DNA of 64,000 nt, from the NCBI RefSeq assembly GCF_009827335.1, contig NZ_WTYH01000001.1, forward strand, positions 186,001 to 250,000. The letters run 5' to 3'. This stretch comes from Aurantiacibacter arachoides (GTDB lineage Bacteria > Pseudomonadota > Alphaproteobacteria > Sphingomonadales > Sphingomonadaceae). Positions 8,782-16,507 of this stretch are shown piece by piece. Each line of letters starts with the position of its first letter. Within the stretch, counting starts at the first letter, position 1. The notes under the pieces are model-generated. The model had not been told where the DNA came from, made no database searches, and was given only the letters and a program-made list of their open reading frames with translations. The translations under genes were made by a program, and so were the position numbers.

Positions 8782-9402
8782 ATGTCTGACGTCCGCCAGC
8801 CGACTGCCGTGGTGTTCGATGTCGGCCGCGTCATCATTCGCTGGCAGCTGCGCTACCTGTTCGAAAAGCTGATCGACGATCCGCGCGAACTCGACTGGTT
8901 CCTGGCGAACGTGGTGACCGAGCAGTGGCATCACCAGCATGACGAGGGCCGTTCGCTGGCCGAAATGCTGCCTGAGCGGATCGCCCTGTTTCCCCGATAC
9001 GAGGCGCTGATCCGTGCCTATGCCGCGCGCTTTCCCGAAACCTGCGCCGAACACGTCCCCGGCACGCTCGACCTCATCGCCCGGCTCGGCGCGCGCGGCG
9101 TGCCACTGTTCGGGCTGACGAACTTCGGCGCGGATTTCTGGCCGCAGTTCCGCGCCGTGCAGCCCGTGTTCGACGGCTTTCGCGATATCGTCGTCTCCGG
9201 CCACGAGAAGTGCGCCAAGCCCGAACCGCGCATCTACGCCATTGCGGAAGCGCGCTTCGGCCTGCCGCCGGAAGCGCTGTTCTTCATCGACGACAAGGCA
9301 GAGAACGTCGCCGCCGCACAGGCGCGCGGCTGGCACGGCCACGTGTTCACCGATGCCGCCCGGCTGGAGGAAGACCTGCGGGAACGCGGACTGCTGGCCT
9401 GA
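8782..9402 (+). CDS. HAD family hydrolase (haloacid dehalogenase-like, YihX type)
   Basis: Cytosolic HAD-superfamily phosphatase-like hydrolase, 206 residues. Motif I is FDVGRVIIRW with D13 as predicted nucleophile (DxG rather than DxD, as in the YihX/epoxide-hydrolase-N subgroup), motif II LTNF, motif III Lys in KCAKPEPRIY, and motif IV FIDDKAEN. An alpha-helical cap lies between motifs I and II. It starts two bases after the rpmJ terminator T run. The physiological substrate is unknown; a sugar phosphate is a reasonable guess for the subgroup. Confidence 0.88.
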   Translation: MSDVRQPTAVVFDVGRVIIRWQLRYLFEKLIDDPRELDWFLANVVTEQWHHQHDEGRSLAEMLPERIALFPRYEALIRAYAARFPETCAEHVPGTLDLIARLGARGVPLFGLTNFGADFWPQFRAVQPVFDGFRDIVVSGHEKCAKPEPRIYAIAEARFGLPPEALFFIDDKAENVAAAQARGWHGHVFTDAARLEEDLRERGLLA

Positions 9403-9442
9403 TCGGCATACCCCTCACCGAACAGGGCGACCGCGAAAGTTT

Positions 9443-9470
9443 TTGGCAAAGCGGGGTTTGCCTGTAGGAA
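9443..9470 (+). promoter_or_regulatory. Putative HxlR promoter with inverted repeat in the spacer
   Basis: TTGGCA (9443-9448), 16 bp, TAGGAA (9465-9470). The perfect inverted repeat GGCAAA-gcgggg-TTTGCC (9445-9462) runs through the -35 box and spacer, which is where an autorepressor would bind. A 7-codon reading frame, MDQVIWR, starts at 9481 after a strong AAGGGCGGGG Shine-Dalgarno and overlaps the regulator's start. Confidence 0.45.
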
Positions 9471-9494
9471 GGGCGGGGACATGGACCAGGTGAT

Positions 9495-9962
9495 TTGGCG
9501 ATAAGAGAACCCTTGCGCGAACCGGGCTGCGGATTGCCCCACGCGCTGGAGGTGATGGGTGAGCGCTGGTCGTTCCTCATCCTGCGCGCCGCGTTCAACG
9601 GCCTGGTGCATTTCGAGGAGTTCTCTGCCGAACTCGGCATCGCCCGCAACATCCTGTCCAACCGCCTGGGCAAGCTGGTCGCGCACGGGGTGATGGAGCG
9701 GCATCCGTGCGAGGATGACCGGCGCAAGGTCGAATACCGCCTGACGGAAAAGGGCGCAGGCCTGCTTCCTGCCATGCTGGCCCTGCGCCAGTGGGGCGAG
9801 CGGTACGCCGACAACTTCCGGTCAGAACTGGTGCTGGTCGACAAGGCGCATGGGCTGCCGATCGCCCCCATCACGATGCACGCGCACGACGGGCGCGAGC
9901 TGGGGTGGAAGGACCTTGCCTGGCAGCGCGCAGGTGCGCCGACGAAACCCGACCGCGCTTGA
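9495..9962 (+). CDS. HxlR family transcriptional regulator
   Basis: Winged-helix DNA-binding regulator, 155 residues or slightly fewer. The HxlR core is clear: HALEVMGERWSFLILRAAF, FEEFSAELGIARNILSNRL (recognition helix), the wing HPCEDDRRKVEYRLTEKG, and a C-terminal extension. No ATG fits; TTG 9495 (AGGTG just upstream) or TTG 9513 are possible starts. The single Cys near the N-terminus is common in the family and can be redox-active. Its last bases overlap the start of the next small gene. Self-regulation is suggested by an inverted repeat in the promoter. Confidence 0.85.
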   Translation: MAIREPLREPGCGLPHALEVMGERWSFLILRAAFNGLVHFEEFSAELGIARNILSNRLGKLVAHGVMERHPCEDDRRKVEYRLTEKGAGLLPAMLALRQWGERYADNFRSELVLVDKAHGLPIAPITMHAHDGRELGWKDLAWQRAGAPTKPDRA

Positions 9963-10297
9963 GCGAAGGCAGCCCGCCGCGCACCCCCGACGGACGCTAC
10001 ATCGTGGTCCGCGGGCGTTTGTGGCGGGCGAGCAACCCGCACCTGCCTGAAGACGAGCGCCAGCGACTGGTGAACGCGCTGATGCAGGCGCGCCGTGCGG
10101 TGCGCGACGCCAAGTCGGATGCGGCAGGGGGTGGGGCGTCCATGCGGCAGGCGCGCGCCGCGGTGCAGGCGGCAAAGGAGGGCCTTGGCGAACGCGGGCC
10201 GCCATGGTGGACCGACGGCGCGCCCGACTACAATCGCCACATGGCCAGGAACACGCCCTACGCCGACTGGTGGGCCGAAGAGAGCGCAGATCGCTGA
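9959..10297 (+). CDS. Conserved hypothetical protein coupled to the HxlR regulator
   Basis: A 112-residue protein starting at a TTG that overlaps the regulator's stop (TTGA, 4 bp). The conserved-looking parts are TPDGRYIVVRGRLWRASNPHLP at the N-terminus, a helical Ala/Arg-rich middle (MQARRAVRDAKSD) and a GPPWWTDGAPDYNRHMARNTPYADWW C-terminus. No signal peptide, membrane helix or known catalytic motif. I recall similar proteins in other alphaproteobacteria but no function. The start was chosen because homologous-looking sequence begins just after it. Confidence 0.75.
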   Translation: MSEGSPPRTPDGRYIVVRGRLWRASNPHLPEDERQRLVNALMQARRAVRDAKSDAAGGGASMRQARAAVQAAKEGLGERGPPWWTDGAPDYNRHMARNTPYADWWAEESADR

Positions 10298-10335
10298 GCC
10301 GGAAGGCTGCGCGGCCCTGCCCGCGCCGACGATCA

Positions 10336-10920
10336 TCACCCCGCGGCAGGGACGATGCCGGTGTGGGCTACGAGAATATTGATGCCTAGGCCAATCAGCA
10401 CGATCCCGCCGACAATCTCCGCCTTGCCACCCAGCCGGTTGCCGATGCGTGCCGCGAAGAGGTGGGCGGGGATGCACAGGGCCGCGGTGACAAGCCCGAT
10501 GATCGCGCACGATACGAGAATCGGTGGATCGAACAGGCCCAGCGTAAGGCCCGCCGCCGTCGCGTCTATCGACGTGGCAACGGCAGCGAGGAGCAGCGCG
10601 CCGTAACTTCCGCCCAGCGCGGCGTTGCCCGCGGACGCGGCCTCATCTTCTTCCCCATCGGCCATGCCCTGGTAGACCATCCGCGCACCGATGATGGCGA
10701 GCAGGACGAAGGCGATCCAGTGGTCGACCCGCTCGATCAGTCCGGCAAAGGCAATGCCCAGGGCCCAGCCCAGCCATGCCATTGCGCCCTGGACGATGCC
10801 GAACACGATCCCCGTTTCCACCGCGCGCCGAACGCTGCGCGCAGCCGCTGCGCCGCGCACCAGCGAAACGGCAAAGGCATCCATGGCCAGGGCAAGCGCA
10901 AGGGCAACGACGGCGAACAT
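10336..10920 (-). CDS. mntP: Manganese efflux pump MntP family protein
   Basis: Six-helix inner membrane exporter that removes excess Mn2+. Duplicated signature motifs are seen: ALAMDAFAVSL near the N-terminus and AVATSIDATAAGLTL in the second half, each giving an Asp for the metal path. There are 194 residues from ATG 10920; a TTG four codons earlier also has a nearby GAAGG. The loop MADGEEDEAASAG is acidic. It lies downstream of a small unknown gene on the same strand. I found no convincing yybP-ykoY riboswitch in the short leader. Confidence 0.92.
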   Translation of the reverse strand: MFAVVALALALAMDAFAVSLVRGAAAARSVRRAVETGIVFGIVQGAMAWLGWALGIAFAGLIERVDHWIAFVLLAIIGARMVYQGMADGEEDEAASAGNAALGGSYGALLLAAVATSIDATAAGLTLGLFDPPILVSCAIIGLVTAALCIPAHLFAARIGNRLGGKAEIVGGIVLIGLGINILVAHTGIVPAAG

Positions 10921-10983
10921 ACAGGGGAGCAACCTTCACGCACGGCGAGAGGCAGGGATGGCCTTGTGTGCGACTGAAAACGG

Positions 10984-11011
10984 CCGATACTCCAAGGCTG
11001 CCTACCGTCAA
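10984..11011 (-). promoter_or_regulatory. Possible mntP promoter
   Basis: On the minus strand TTGACG (11011-11006), 16 bp, TATCGG (10989-10984). It lies in the 104-bp gap between the stop of the upstream gene and the mntP ATG. Confidence 0.35.
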
Positions 11012-11024
11012 AGGCTCTTGGCCC

Positions 11025-11309
11025 TCAGGGTATCGGAACGCCGGCGAAATCGGCGGCGACCGTTGGGCGGATCGCGGCAAATTGCGCCACGAAAACGCTG
11101 TCGATCGGCTGCCCGGCGGCGTCGGCCGCAGGCGTGAACCGTGCGATCCCGACAAGGGCACGGCAGAGGTCCTGCGCAACGATGGGTTGGCGCTCGTCAG
11201 CGGGAAGCGGCAGGCACGCGCGCACCTCGCCGCGCGTGCCGACAACCAGGCCGAAGCGCAATTCCGGCAGGCCGCGGAAGCGCTGGTCTGCCGGCAGCGC
11301 TCGCGTCAT
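11025..11309 (-). CDS. Small protein of unknown function, 94 residues
   Basis: Starts MTRALPADQRFRGLPELRFG at an ATG preceded by a strong Shine-Dalgarno (AGAGGAAA, 8 bases upstream), so it is probably translated. The sequence is mixed, with a strand-like LRFGLVVGTRGEVRACLPL and a C-terminal SVFVAQFAAIRPTVAADFAG; no motif, signal peptide or membrane helix is recognised. It sits between comM (86 bp upstream) and mntP on the same strand. I do not recognise the family. Confidence 0.6.
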   Translation of the reverse strand: MTRALPADQRFRGLPELRFGLVVGTRGEVRACLPLPADERQPIVAQDLCRALVGIARFTPAADAAGQPIDSVFVAQFAAIRPTVAADFAGVPIP

Positions 11310-11395
11310 GGCGGTTTCCTCTGGAAGGCACCCGTAAGGGTGAACCGGCGGGAGGGGCGAGCCAAACCCAAGCGGTTGCCCGTGGCCGGACCGTC

Positions 11396-12892
11396 TCAGG
11401 CGCGCGGCGCCTGTCGGCGGTAACTGAGCGCCTCGGCCACATGGATCCGCCCGACCTGCTCGGCACCCGCGAGATCGGCAATGGTGCGCGCCACCCGCAG
11501 CATCCGCACATAGCCGCGCGCCGACAGGCGCATGGCCTCGGCCGCCTGCATCAACAACTTGCGCCCCGGCTCGTCGGGCGTGGCATGGCGTTCGAGCGTA
11601 TCGCCGTCGAGCTCGGCATTGGAGCGCACGCCGCGCGCCGTCTGCCGGGCGCGAGCCGCCGCCACCCGCGCAGCGACCTCCGCACTGCCTTCGCCCGCCG
11701 GCGGCAGGTGCAGGTCGGCGGCGCTGACGGCCTCGACCTCCACGTGCAGGTCGATGCGGTCGAGCATGGGGCCGGAGACCTTGCTCTGGTAATCGGCGGC
11801 GCAGCGCGGGGCGCGGCTGCAGGCCAGCGCGGGATCGCCCAGGTGCCCGCAGCGGCACGGGTTCATCGCGGCCACCAGTTGCACCCGCGCAGGATACTGA
11901 ACGTGGGCGTTGGCGCGCGCCACGTCGACCTTGCCGGTCTCCAGCGGCTGGCGCAGCGAATCGAGCACGGCGCGCTGGAATTCGGGCAGTTCGTCCAGGA
12001 ACAGGACGCCGAGATGCGCCAGGCTGACCTCGCCCGGCTTCACCCGCAGACCGCCGCCTGTCAGCGCCGCCATGCTGGCCGAATGATGCGGTGCACGGAA
12101 CGGGCGCGCGCGGCTGATCCGTCCGCCTTCCAGCAGGCCCGCGACGCTGGCGACCATGCTCACCTCCAGCGCCTCTGCCGGGGATAGCGGCGGGAGGATG
12201 CCCGGCAGGCAGGCTGCCAGCATCGACTTGCCCGCGCCCGGCGGCCCGTTCATCAGCAGGTTGTGACCGCCGGCGGCGGCAACCTCCAGCGCGCGCTTGG
12301 CGACCTCCTGCCCCTTCACTTGCCGCATGTCCGGCCCGTGGCCCGGCCCCTCCACTTCGCCCGCCGCCGGTTCGGGCAGCCGCTGGATGCCGCGCAGGTG
12401 ATTGAGCAGGCTGGTGAGATCGGGAGCGGCGCAGATGTTCACGTCGCTTGCCCAGCGCGCTTCGGGCCCCTGCGCGGCGGGACAGATCAGGCCCATTCCG
12501 CTCTCGCTGGCATGGAGCGCTGCCAGCAGGACGCCGGGCGATGCCACGATCCGCCCGTCGAGTGCCAGCTCACCCACCGCCAGCCATTCGCCCGTCGCCT
12601 CGGCATCGATCACGCCCATCGCGGCAAGCAGCGCCAGTGCGATTGGCAGGTCGTAATGCGAGCCTTCCTTGGGCAGGTCGGCGGGGGAAAGGTTCACGGT
12701 GATGCGCTTGGGCGGGAGGGAAAGGCCCATGGCGGACAGCGCGGCCTGCACCCGTTCCCGGCTTTCGCCCACCGCCTTGTCGGGCAGCCCGACGACGAGG
12801 AACTTGGGCAGCCCGGCGGCAAGGTGGCACTGCACCTCGACCCGCCGCGCCTCCAGCCCGAGGTAGGCAACCGTCCCGACCAGTGCGACCAC
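11396..12892 (-). CDS. comM: YifB/ComM family Mg chelatase-like AAA+ ATPase
   Basis: ComM-type hexameric helicase that in other bacteria drives branch migration during natural transformation; 498 residues. The Lon-like N-terminal domain (VAYLGLEARRVEVQCHL, LPKFLVVGLPDKAVGESRERV) is followed by a Mg-chelatase AAA+ module with Walker A NGPPGAGKSM, the RPFRAPHHSASMAALTGGG loop, Walker B VLFLDELPEF, and a C-terminal helical domain. The start is GTG 12892 with AAGGGG eight bases upstream. A role in DNA uptake here is inferred from the family only. Confidence 0.9.
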   Translation of the reverse strand: MVALVGTVAYLGLEARRVEVQCHLAAGLPKFLVVGLPDKAVGESRERVQAALSAMGLSLPPKRITVNLSPADLPKEGSHYDLPIALALLAAMGVIDAEATGEWLAVGELALDGRIVASPGVLLAALHASESGMGLICPAAQGPEARWASDVNICAAPDLTSLLNHLRGIQRLPEPAAGEVEGPGHGPDMRQVKGQEVAKRALEVAAAGGHNLLMNGPPGAGKSMLAACLPGILPPLSPAEALEVSMVASVAGLLEGGRISRARPFRAPHHSASMAALTGGGLRVKPGEVSLAHLGVLFLDELPEFQRAVLDSLRQPLETGKVDVARANAHVQYPARVQLVAAMNPCRCGHLGDPALACSRAPRCAADYQSKVSGPMLDRIDLHVEVEAVSAADLHLPPAGEGSAEVAARVAAARARQTARGVRSNAELDGDTLERHATPDEPGRKLLMQAAEAMRLSARGYVRMLRVARTIADLAGAEQVGRIHVAEALSYRRQAPRA

Positions 12893-13022
12893 GAAAGAAA
12901 TCCCCTTGTTTGGTCAGCGTGATAGCGGGTCAGCCCCGGCTGTCGAGCGGGAACCTTGCGTTAACCCGGCCTCAACCCTTTGTATTCGCCTTTGGGCAGG
13001 GCGGGGCTGTCATGCCCACGCG

Positions 13023-13727
13023 ATGCGTTGCTTCGCCCTTCTTTTCGCACCCGTGCTCGCCGCAGTCTTCGCCGCACCCGCAACGGCGCGGGACGAGGTC
13101 GGCGCCGCGCGTTACGTATCCGCACAGCACGCCGCCGTTGAGCGCGCGGCGCTCGCTGCCTTCGGACCGTTTCGCGTGATCGACGACCGGACCGTGGCGA
13201 TCGTGGACGTCACCGACGAGCGCTCACCCGACCAGTTCGTTGCCCTGCTGGCGCGCTATCCGGGCATCGCCACGCTCGATTTCGTCGAGGCGCCGGGCAC
13301 CCACGATGACCGCGCCAACTTCGCGCTGGCCCGCATGGTGCGCGCGCACGGCATCGCCACGCGGGCACCCGCCGGGGGATCGGTGCGTTCGGGAGCGGTC
13401 GAGCTGTTCCTTGCCGGCGTCTCGCGCACGATCGACGCGGGCAGCGAGTTTGCCGTTCACGGCTGGCTGGACGAGCGAGGGCGCGGGGCGCAGGACTTTC
13501 CCGAGGAAGCCCTGGAACACCGCCGCTATCTCGACTTCTACATGGAGATGGGGATGGGCGCGGCAGAGGCGCGGGCGTTCTATACCATGACCAATTCGGT
13601 GCCGTTCGAGGGTGCGTTGTGGCTGACCGGGCGCGAGATGCAGGGCTGGATGGACGGCCGCGAGACGGCGGTGTCGCCATCGCTTGCTCCCGTTCCCTCG
13701 CTCGCCTACGCTTCGCTGCCGCTCTAG
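13023..13727 (+). CDS. Secreted COG3904-like (ClpP-fold) protein
   Basis: Probable periplasmic protein, 234 residues. It has a signal peptide (MRCFALLFAPVLAAVFAAPATA, cleaved near 22), then a segment resembling the COG3904 family of ClpP/crotonase-fold proteins: ARMVRAHGIATRA, GGSVRSGAVELFLAG with a Ser at the usual nucleophile place, SEFAVHGW, a YLDFYMEMGMGA helix and an LTGREMQGWM C-terminal motif. In relatives the nucleophile region reads CASAC; the Cys residues are absent here. Peptidase activity is unproven. It is divergent from comM and upstream of rpmH. Confidence 0.6.
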   Translation: MRCFALLFAPVLAAVFAAPATARDEVGAARYVSAQHAAVERAALAAFGPFRVIDDRTVAIVDVTDERSPDQFVALLARYPGIATLDFVEAPGTHDDRANFALARMVRAHGIATRAPAGGSVRSGAVELFLAGVSRTIDAGSEFAVHGWLDERGRGAQDFPEEALEHRRYLDFYMEMGMGAAEARAFYTMTNSVPFEGALWLTGREMQGWMDGRETAVSPSLAPVPSLAYASLPL

Positions 13728-13761
13728 GCGCCCGGCATGGCAATGCTGGCCTGCATCCCGG

Positions 13762-13790
13762 TTGACTTGAAAGTGCCTTTTGCGTAAGCG
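13762..13790 (+). promoter_or_regulatory. Putative rpmH promoter
   Basis: TTGACT (13762-13767), 17 bp, TAAGCG (13785-13790). It closely matches the rpmJ and rpsT candidates (TTGACT-17-TAGTGG, TTGCAA-17-TAGGTG). Confidence 0.55.
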
Positions 13791-13806
13791 CCCGCCAGAC
13801 CATTGC

Positions 13807-13832
13807 GGCCGCCCGTATCGGCGGCCCTTTTT
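13807..13832 (+). terminator. Hairpin with T run in front of rpmH
   Basis: The perfect 7-bp stem GGCCGCC (13807-13813) / GGCGGCC (13820-13826) is followed by CTTTTT. It ends the upstream gene or, if the promoter at 13762 is used, lies in the rpmH leader as a possible attenuator. Confidence 0.7.
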
Positions 13833-13857
13833 ATTCGACTAGTCCAAGGTATTCGAC

Positions 13858-13992
13858 ATGAAGCGCACTTTCCAGCCGAGCAACCTCGTGCGTGCTCGCC
13901 GTCACGGCTTTTTCGCTCGTAAGGCGACGCCGGGTGGCCGCAAGATCTTGCGCGCCCGCCGTCGTCGTGGCCGCAACAAGCTCTGCGCGTAA
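13858..13992 (+). CDS. rpmH: 50S ribosomal protein L34 (bL34)
   Basis: A 44-residue ribosomal protein of the large subunit, [18 protein letters not shown] followed by [26 protein letters not shown], full length and typical. ATG 13858 follows an AAGG Shine-Dalgarno. It heads the conserved rpmH-rnpA-yidD-yidC-engB cluster that links translation, tRNA processing and membrane insertion. Confidence 0.98.
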   Translation: MKRTFQPSNLVRARRHGFFARKATPGGRKILRARRRRGRNKLCA

Positions 13993-14001
13993 GCTGCCTT
14001 G

Positions 14002-14023
14002 CGAAGCCGCCTTTGCGGCTTCG
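14002..14023 (+). other. Stem-loop between rpmH and rnpA
   Basis: The perfect 9-bp stem CGAAGCCGC (14002-14010) / GCGGCTTCG (14015-14023) with a CTTT loop has no T run, so RNA processing or protection of the rpmH 3' end is more likely than termination. Confidence 0.55.
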
Positions 14024-14078
14024 TCTTCGCCAGGCGGCCAGATAGGCTGGCCCCGCTGCGAGTGGCCGCTTGGCCTTG

Positions 14079-14103
14079 CGAGCCCCTTCATGGGGCTCGT
14101 TTT
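14079..14103 (+). terminator. Terminator-like hairpin between rpmH and rnpA
   Basis: The perfect 8-bp stem CGAGCCCC (14079-14086) / GGGGCTCG (14092-14099) is followed by TTTT (14100-14103), only 21 bases before the rnpA start. Partial termination here would give more L34 than RNase P protein. Confidence 0.7.
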
Positions 14104-14124
14104 CGTTGCGTGTGGAAGAGCGTG

Positions 14125-14505
14125 ATGATCTGCGTCCTCACCCGCCGTGCCGATTTTCTTGCCGCGAATCGGGGCCTGCGCGTGGCACGGCCCGGCTTCG
14201 TGCTGCTGACGCGGCCCAACGATGGTGCGGGCATCCGCTACGGCATCACCGTTACCAAGAAGATCGGCAATGCGGTGGTGCGCAATCGCATGAAGCGGCG
14301 GATTCGCGCATTGCTGCGCGCGGCGCTGCCGGAGGGCGGCCTTCCCGACCATGACCACGTGCTGATCGGCCGCGAAGGCGGGGTTGAGCGCGCGTTCGCC
14401 GCCATGGCGGAAGAACTGGGCATCGCGCTGGAGCGGGCGGCCGCCGGCAAGGGCGATCCCCCGCGTCGCGGCCCGCGTGGCCCGCGCGGCGGCAAACGCC
14501 GATGA
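14125..14505 (+). CDS. rnpA: Ribonuclease P protein component
   Basis: Protein subunit of RNase P, which with the catalytic RNA matures tRNA 5' ends. There are 126 residues from ATG 14125 (a GTG lies one codon earlier). The conserved core is present: LTRRADFLAANRGLRVARPGF, GITVTKKIGNAVVRNRMKRRIR (the RNR motif) and a helical C-terminus with the extra basic tail RRGPRGPRGGKRR. Its stop overlaps the yidD start by 4 bp. Confidence 0.95.
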   Translation: MICVLTRRADFLAANRGLRVARPGFVLLTRPNDGAGIRYGITVTKKIGNAVVRNRMKRRIRALLRAALPEGGLPDHDHVLIGREGGVERAFAAMAEELGIALERAAAGKGDPPRRGPRGPRGGKRR

Positions 14506-14711
14506 AGCGCCTGCTCATCCTCGTCGCGCGCGGCTGGCAGCTTGGCCCCAGCCGCGTGCTGCCGCCCTCCTGCCGCTTCCAGCCGTCGTGCAGCGCCTAC
14601 ACCATCGAGGCGCTTGAGCGACATGGCGCAATGAGGGGTGGATGGCTGGCACTCAAACGGGTATTGCGCTGCCATCCCTGGGGGGCACACGGACACGACC
14701 CGGTGCCGTAG
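14502..14711 (+). CDS. yidD: Membrane protein insertion efficiency factor YidD
   Basis: A 69-residue peripheral membrane protein that aids YidC-dependent insertion. The family signature PSCRFQPSCSAYTIEALERHGAMRGGWLALKRVLRCHPW is complete, with its conserved Cys residues and amphipathic N-terminal helix. The ATG overlaps the rnpA stop (ATGA). The C-terminus is short (GAHGHDPVP). Confidence 0.95.
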   Translation: MKRLLILVARGWQLGPSRVLPPSCRFQPSCSAYTIEALERHGAMRGGWLALKRVLRCHPWGAHGHDPVP

Positions 14712-14752
14712 CGCGGTAGCCGCCCCCGACATTATCGACGGACCGACCTGCC

Positions 14753-16507
14753 TTGGACAACAATCGTAACCTGATTCTCGCGGTGCTGCTGAGCGCCCTC
14801 CTGCTGTTCGGCTGGGACTTCGCAATGCGCACGTTCTACCCCGAGGTGGAGGCGCCCTCTGAAGCTGCCAGTGCCGAGGACGTGCCGCTGGAGCGCGCCG
14901 AGGACGCGCTGGCGCAGGCCGACGCGGCGGCGCCGGCCGGACTGGTCGACGTGGAAACCGCGCTCGCCGGCGGGCAGCGCGTCCCGATCGACGCGCCGGA
15001 AATCCTCGGCTCGATCAATCTGGTTGGCGCGCGGATCGATGACATCGATCTCAAGACCCATCGCCAGACCGTGGATCCCGACAGCGGCCCGATCCGCCTG
15101 TTCGCACCGGCCGGAACCGCCGCGCAGCACTATGCACGCTTCGGCTGGGCCGGCGATGGGGTCGCCACGCCCGACGCCAACACGGTGTGGCGGGTAATCG
15201 AGGGCGATCGCCTGACGCAGTCGACGCCCGTGACGCTGGCCTGGGACAATGGCCAGGGCCAGCGCTTCGTCACGCGCTTCGCCATCGACGATCATTACAT
15301 GCTGACGGTCAGCCAGGCGGTGCACAACGGCGCGACAGGCACCGTGGCGCTCAGGCCCTACGGCTTCATCACGCGCACCAGCCTCAGCGCCGATCCGAGC
15401 AACTTCAACGTCCATTCCGGCCCAATCGCCGCCAACGGCGACGGGGTGAACTTCGACTGGGATTACGACGAGGTCGCCGAGGAACGCGGCGCCAGCTTCG
15501 GTAACGGCACCGACTGGGTGGGCTTCACCGACATCTACTGGCTGTCCGCCCTGATCGACGACGCTGGCACCAACGCGGTGGGGTCGGTCCGTCCGCTGGG
15601 CGATTCGAACTACCGCGCGGAACTGCTGTACGACCCGGTCAACGTGCCCGCGGGCGAGACCGTGGGGCGCACCACGCGGTTGTTCGCCGGGGCCAAGGAA
15701 AGCTCCGTCCTGTCGGACTACCAGAACGCCGGCGTCGCCAACTTCAACAGCGCCATCGACTGGGGCTGGTTCGGCCTGATCGTGTGGCCGATGTGGCAGC
15801 TGCTGATCTTCCTGTTCGGGCTTGTCGGCAACTTCGGCATCGCCATCATCTGTCTGACGTTCATCATCCGCGCGCTGATGTTCCCGGTGGCGCAGAAGCA
15901 GTTCACCAGCATGGCGCAGATGCGCGCGGTGCAGCCCAAGATGAAGGCGCTGCAGGAACGTCACAAGGACGACCGCCAGCAATTGCAGCAGGAGATGGCC
16001 AAGCTCTACAAGGAGGAAAAGGTCAATCCGCTGGCGGGCTGCCTGCCGATCTTCCTGCAGATCCCCATCTTCTTCGCCCTGTACAAGGTGCTGCGCCTCG
16101 CCATCGAGATGCGGCACCAGCCGTTCCTCTACATCCGCGACCTGTCGGCGCAGGATCCGGCGCATATCCTCAACCTGTTCGGCCTGCTGGACTTCACCCC
16201 GCCAGGCTTCCTCGCCATCGGCGTGCTCGCGGTGCTGCTGGGCGTCACCATGTGGCTGCAGTTCAAGCTGAATCCGGCGGCGATGGACCCGATGCAGCAG
16301 CAGATCTTCATGCTGATGCCGTGGCTGATGATGTTCGTCATGGCGCCTTTTGCCGCGGGCCTGCTGATCTACTGGATCACCTCCAACCTGTTGACGCTGG
16401 CGCAGCAGTGGTTCCTCTATTCACGCAATCCGCAGCTGAAGGCGCAGATGCTGAAGGATAAAGAGGACAAGGCGCGCGAAGCCGAACGGGCAAAGGCCGA
16501 GGCATGA
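14753..16507 (+). CDS. yidC: Membrane protein insertase YidC
   Basis: Inner membrane insertase and chaperone, 584 residues. The N-terminal anchor (NLILAVLLSALLLFGWDF) is followed by an acidic linker, a large periplasmic beta domain (about 70-340) and the conserved five-helix 60KD_IMP core with the cytoplasmic coiled hairpin QMRAVQPKMKALQERHKDDR and PLAGCLPIFLQIPIFFALY. The start is TTG 14753 (no ATG fits the conserved MDNNRN beginning). The C-terminus is basic/acidic mixed. The ATG of engB overlaps its stop. Confidence 0.96.
   Translation: MDNNRNLILAVLLSALLLFGWDFAMRTFYPEVEAPSEAASAEDVPLERAEDALAQADAAAPAGLVDVETALAGGQRVPIDAPEILGSINLVGARIDDIDLKTHRQTVDPDSGPIRLFAPAGTAAQHYARFGWAGDGVATPDANTVWRVIEGDRLTQSTPVTLAWDNGQGQRFVTRFAIDDHYMLTVSQAVHNGATGTVALRPYGFITRTSLSADPSNFNVHSGPIAANGDGVNFDWDYDEVAEERGASFGNGTDWVGFTDIYWLSALIDDAGTNAVGSVRPLGDSNYRAELLYDPVNVPAGETVGRTTRLFAGAKESSVLSDYQNAGVANFNSAIDWGWFGLIVWPMWQLLIFLFGLVGNFGIAIICLTFIIRALMFPVAQKQFTSMAQMRAVQPKMKALQERHKDDRQQLQQEMAKLYKEEKVNPLAGCLPIFLQIPIFFALYKVLRLAIEMRHQPFLYIRDLSAQDPAHILNLFGLLDFTPPGFLAIGVLAVLLGVTMWLQFKLNPAAMDPMQQQIFMLMPWLMMFVMAPFAAGLLIYWITSNLLTLAQQWFLYSRNPQLKAQMLKDKEDKAREAERAKAEA

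Noticed and set aside
10921..11024. yybP-ykoY manganese riboswitch before mntP
   Set aside because: A GGAGTA string and a CCTTG/CAAGG pairing are present, but the conserved loop sequences and second and third helices are missing.
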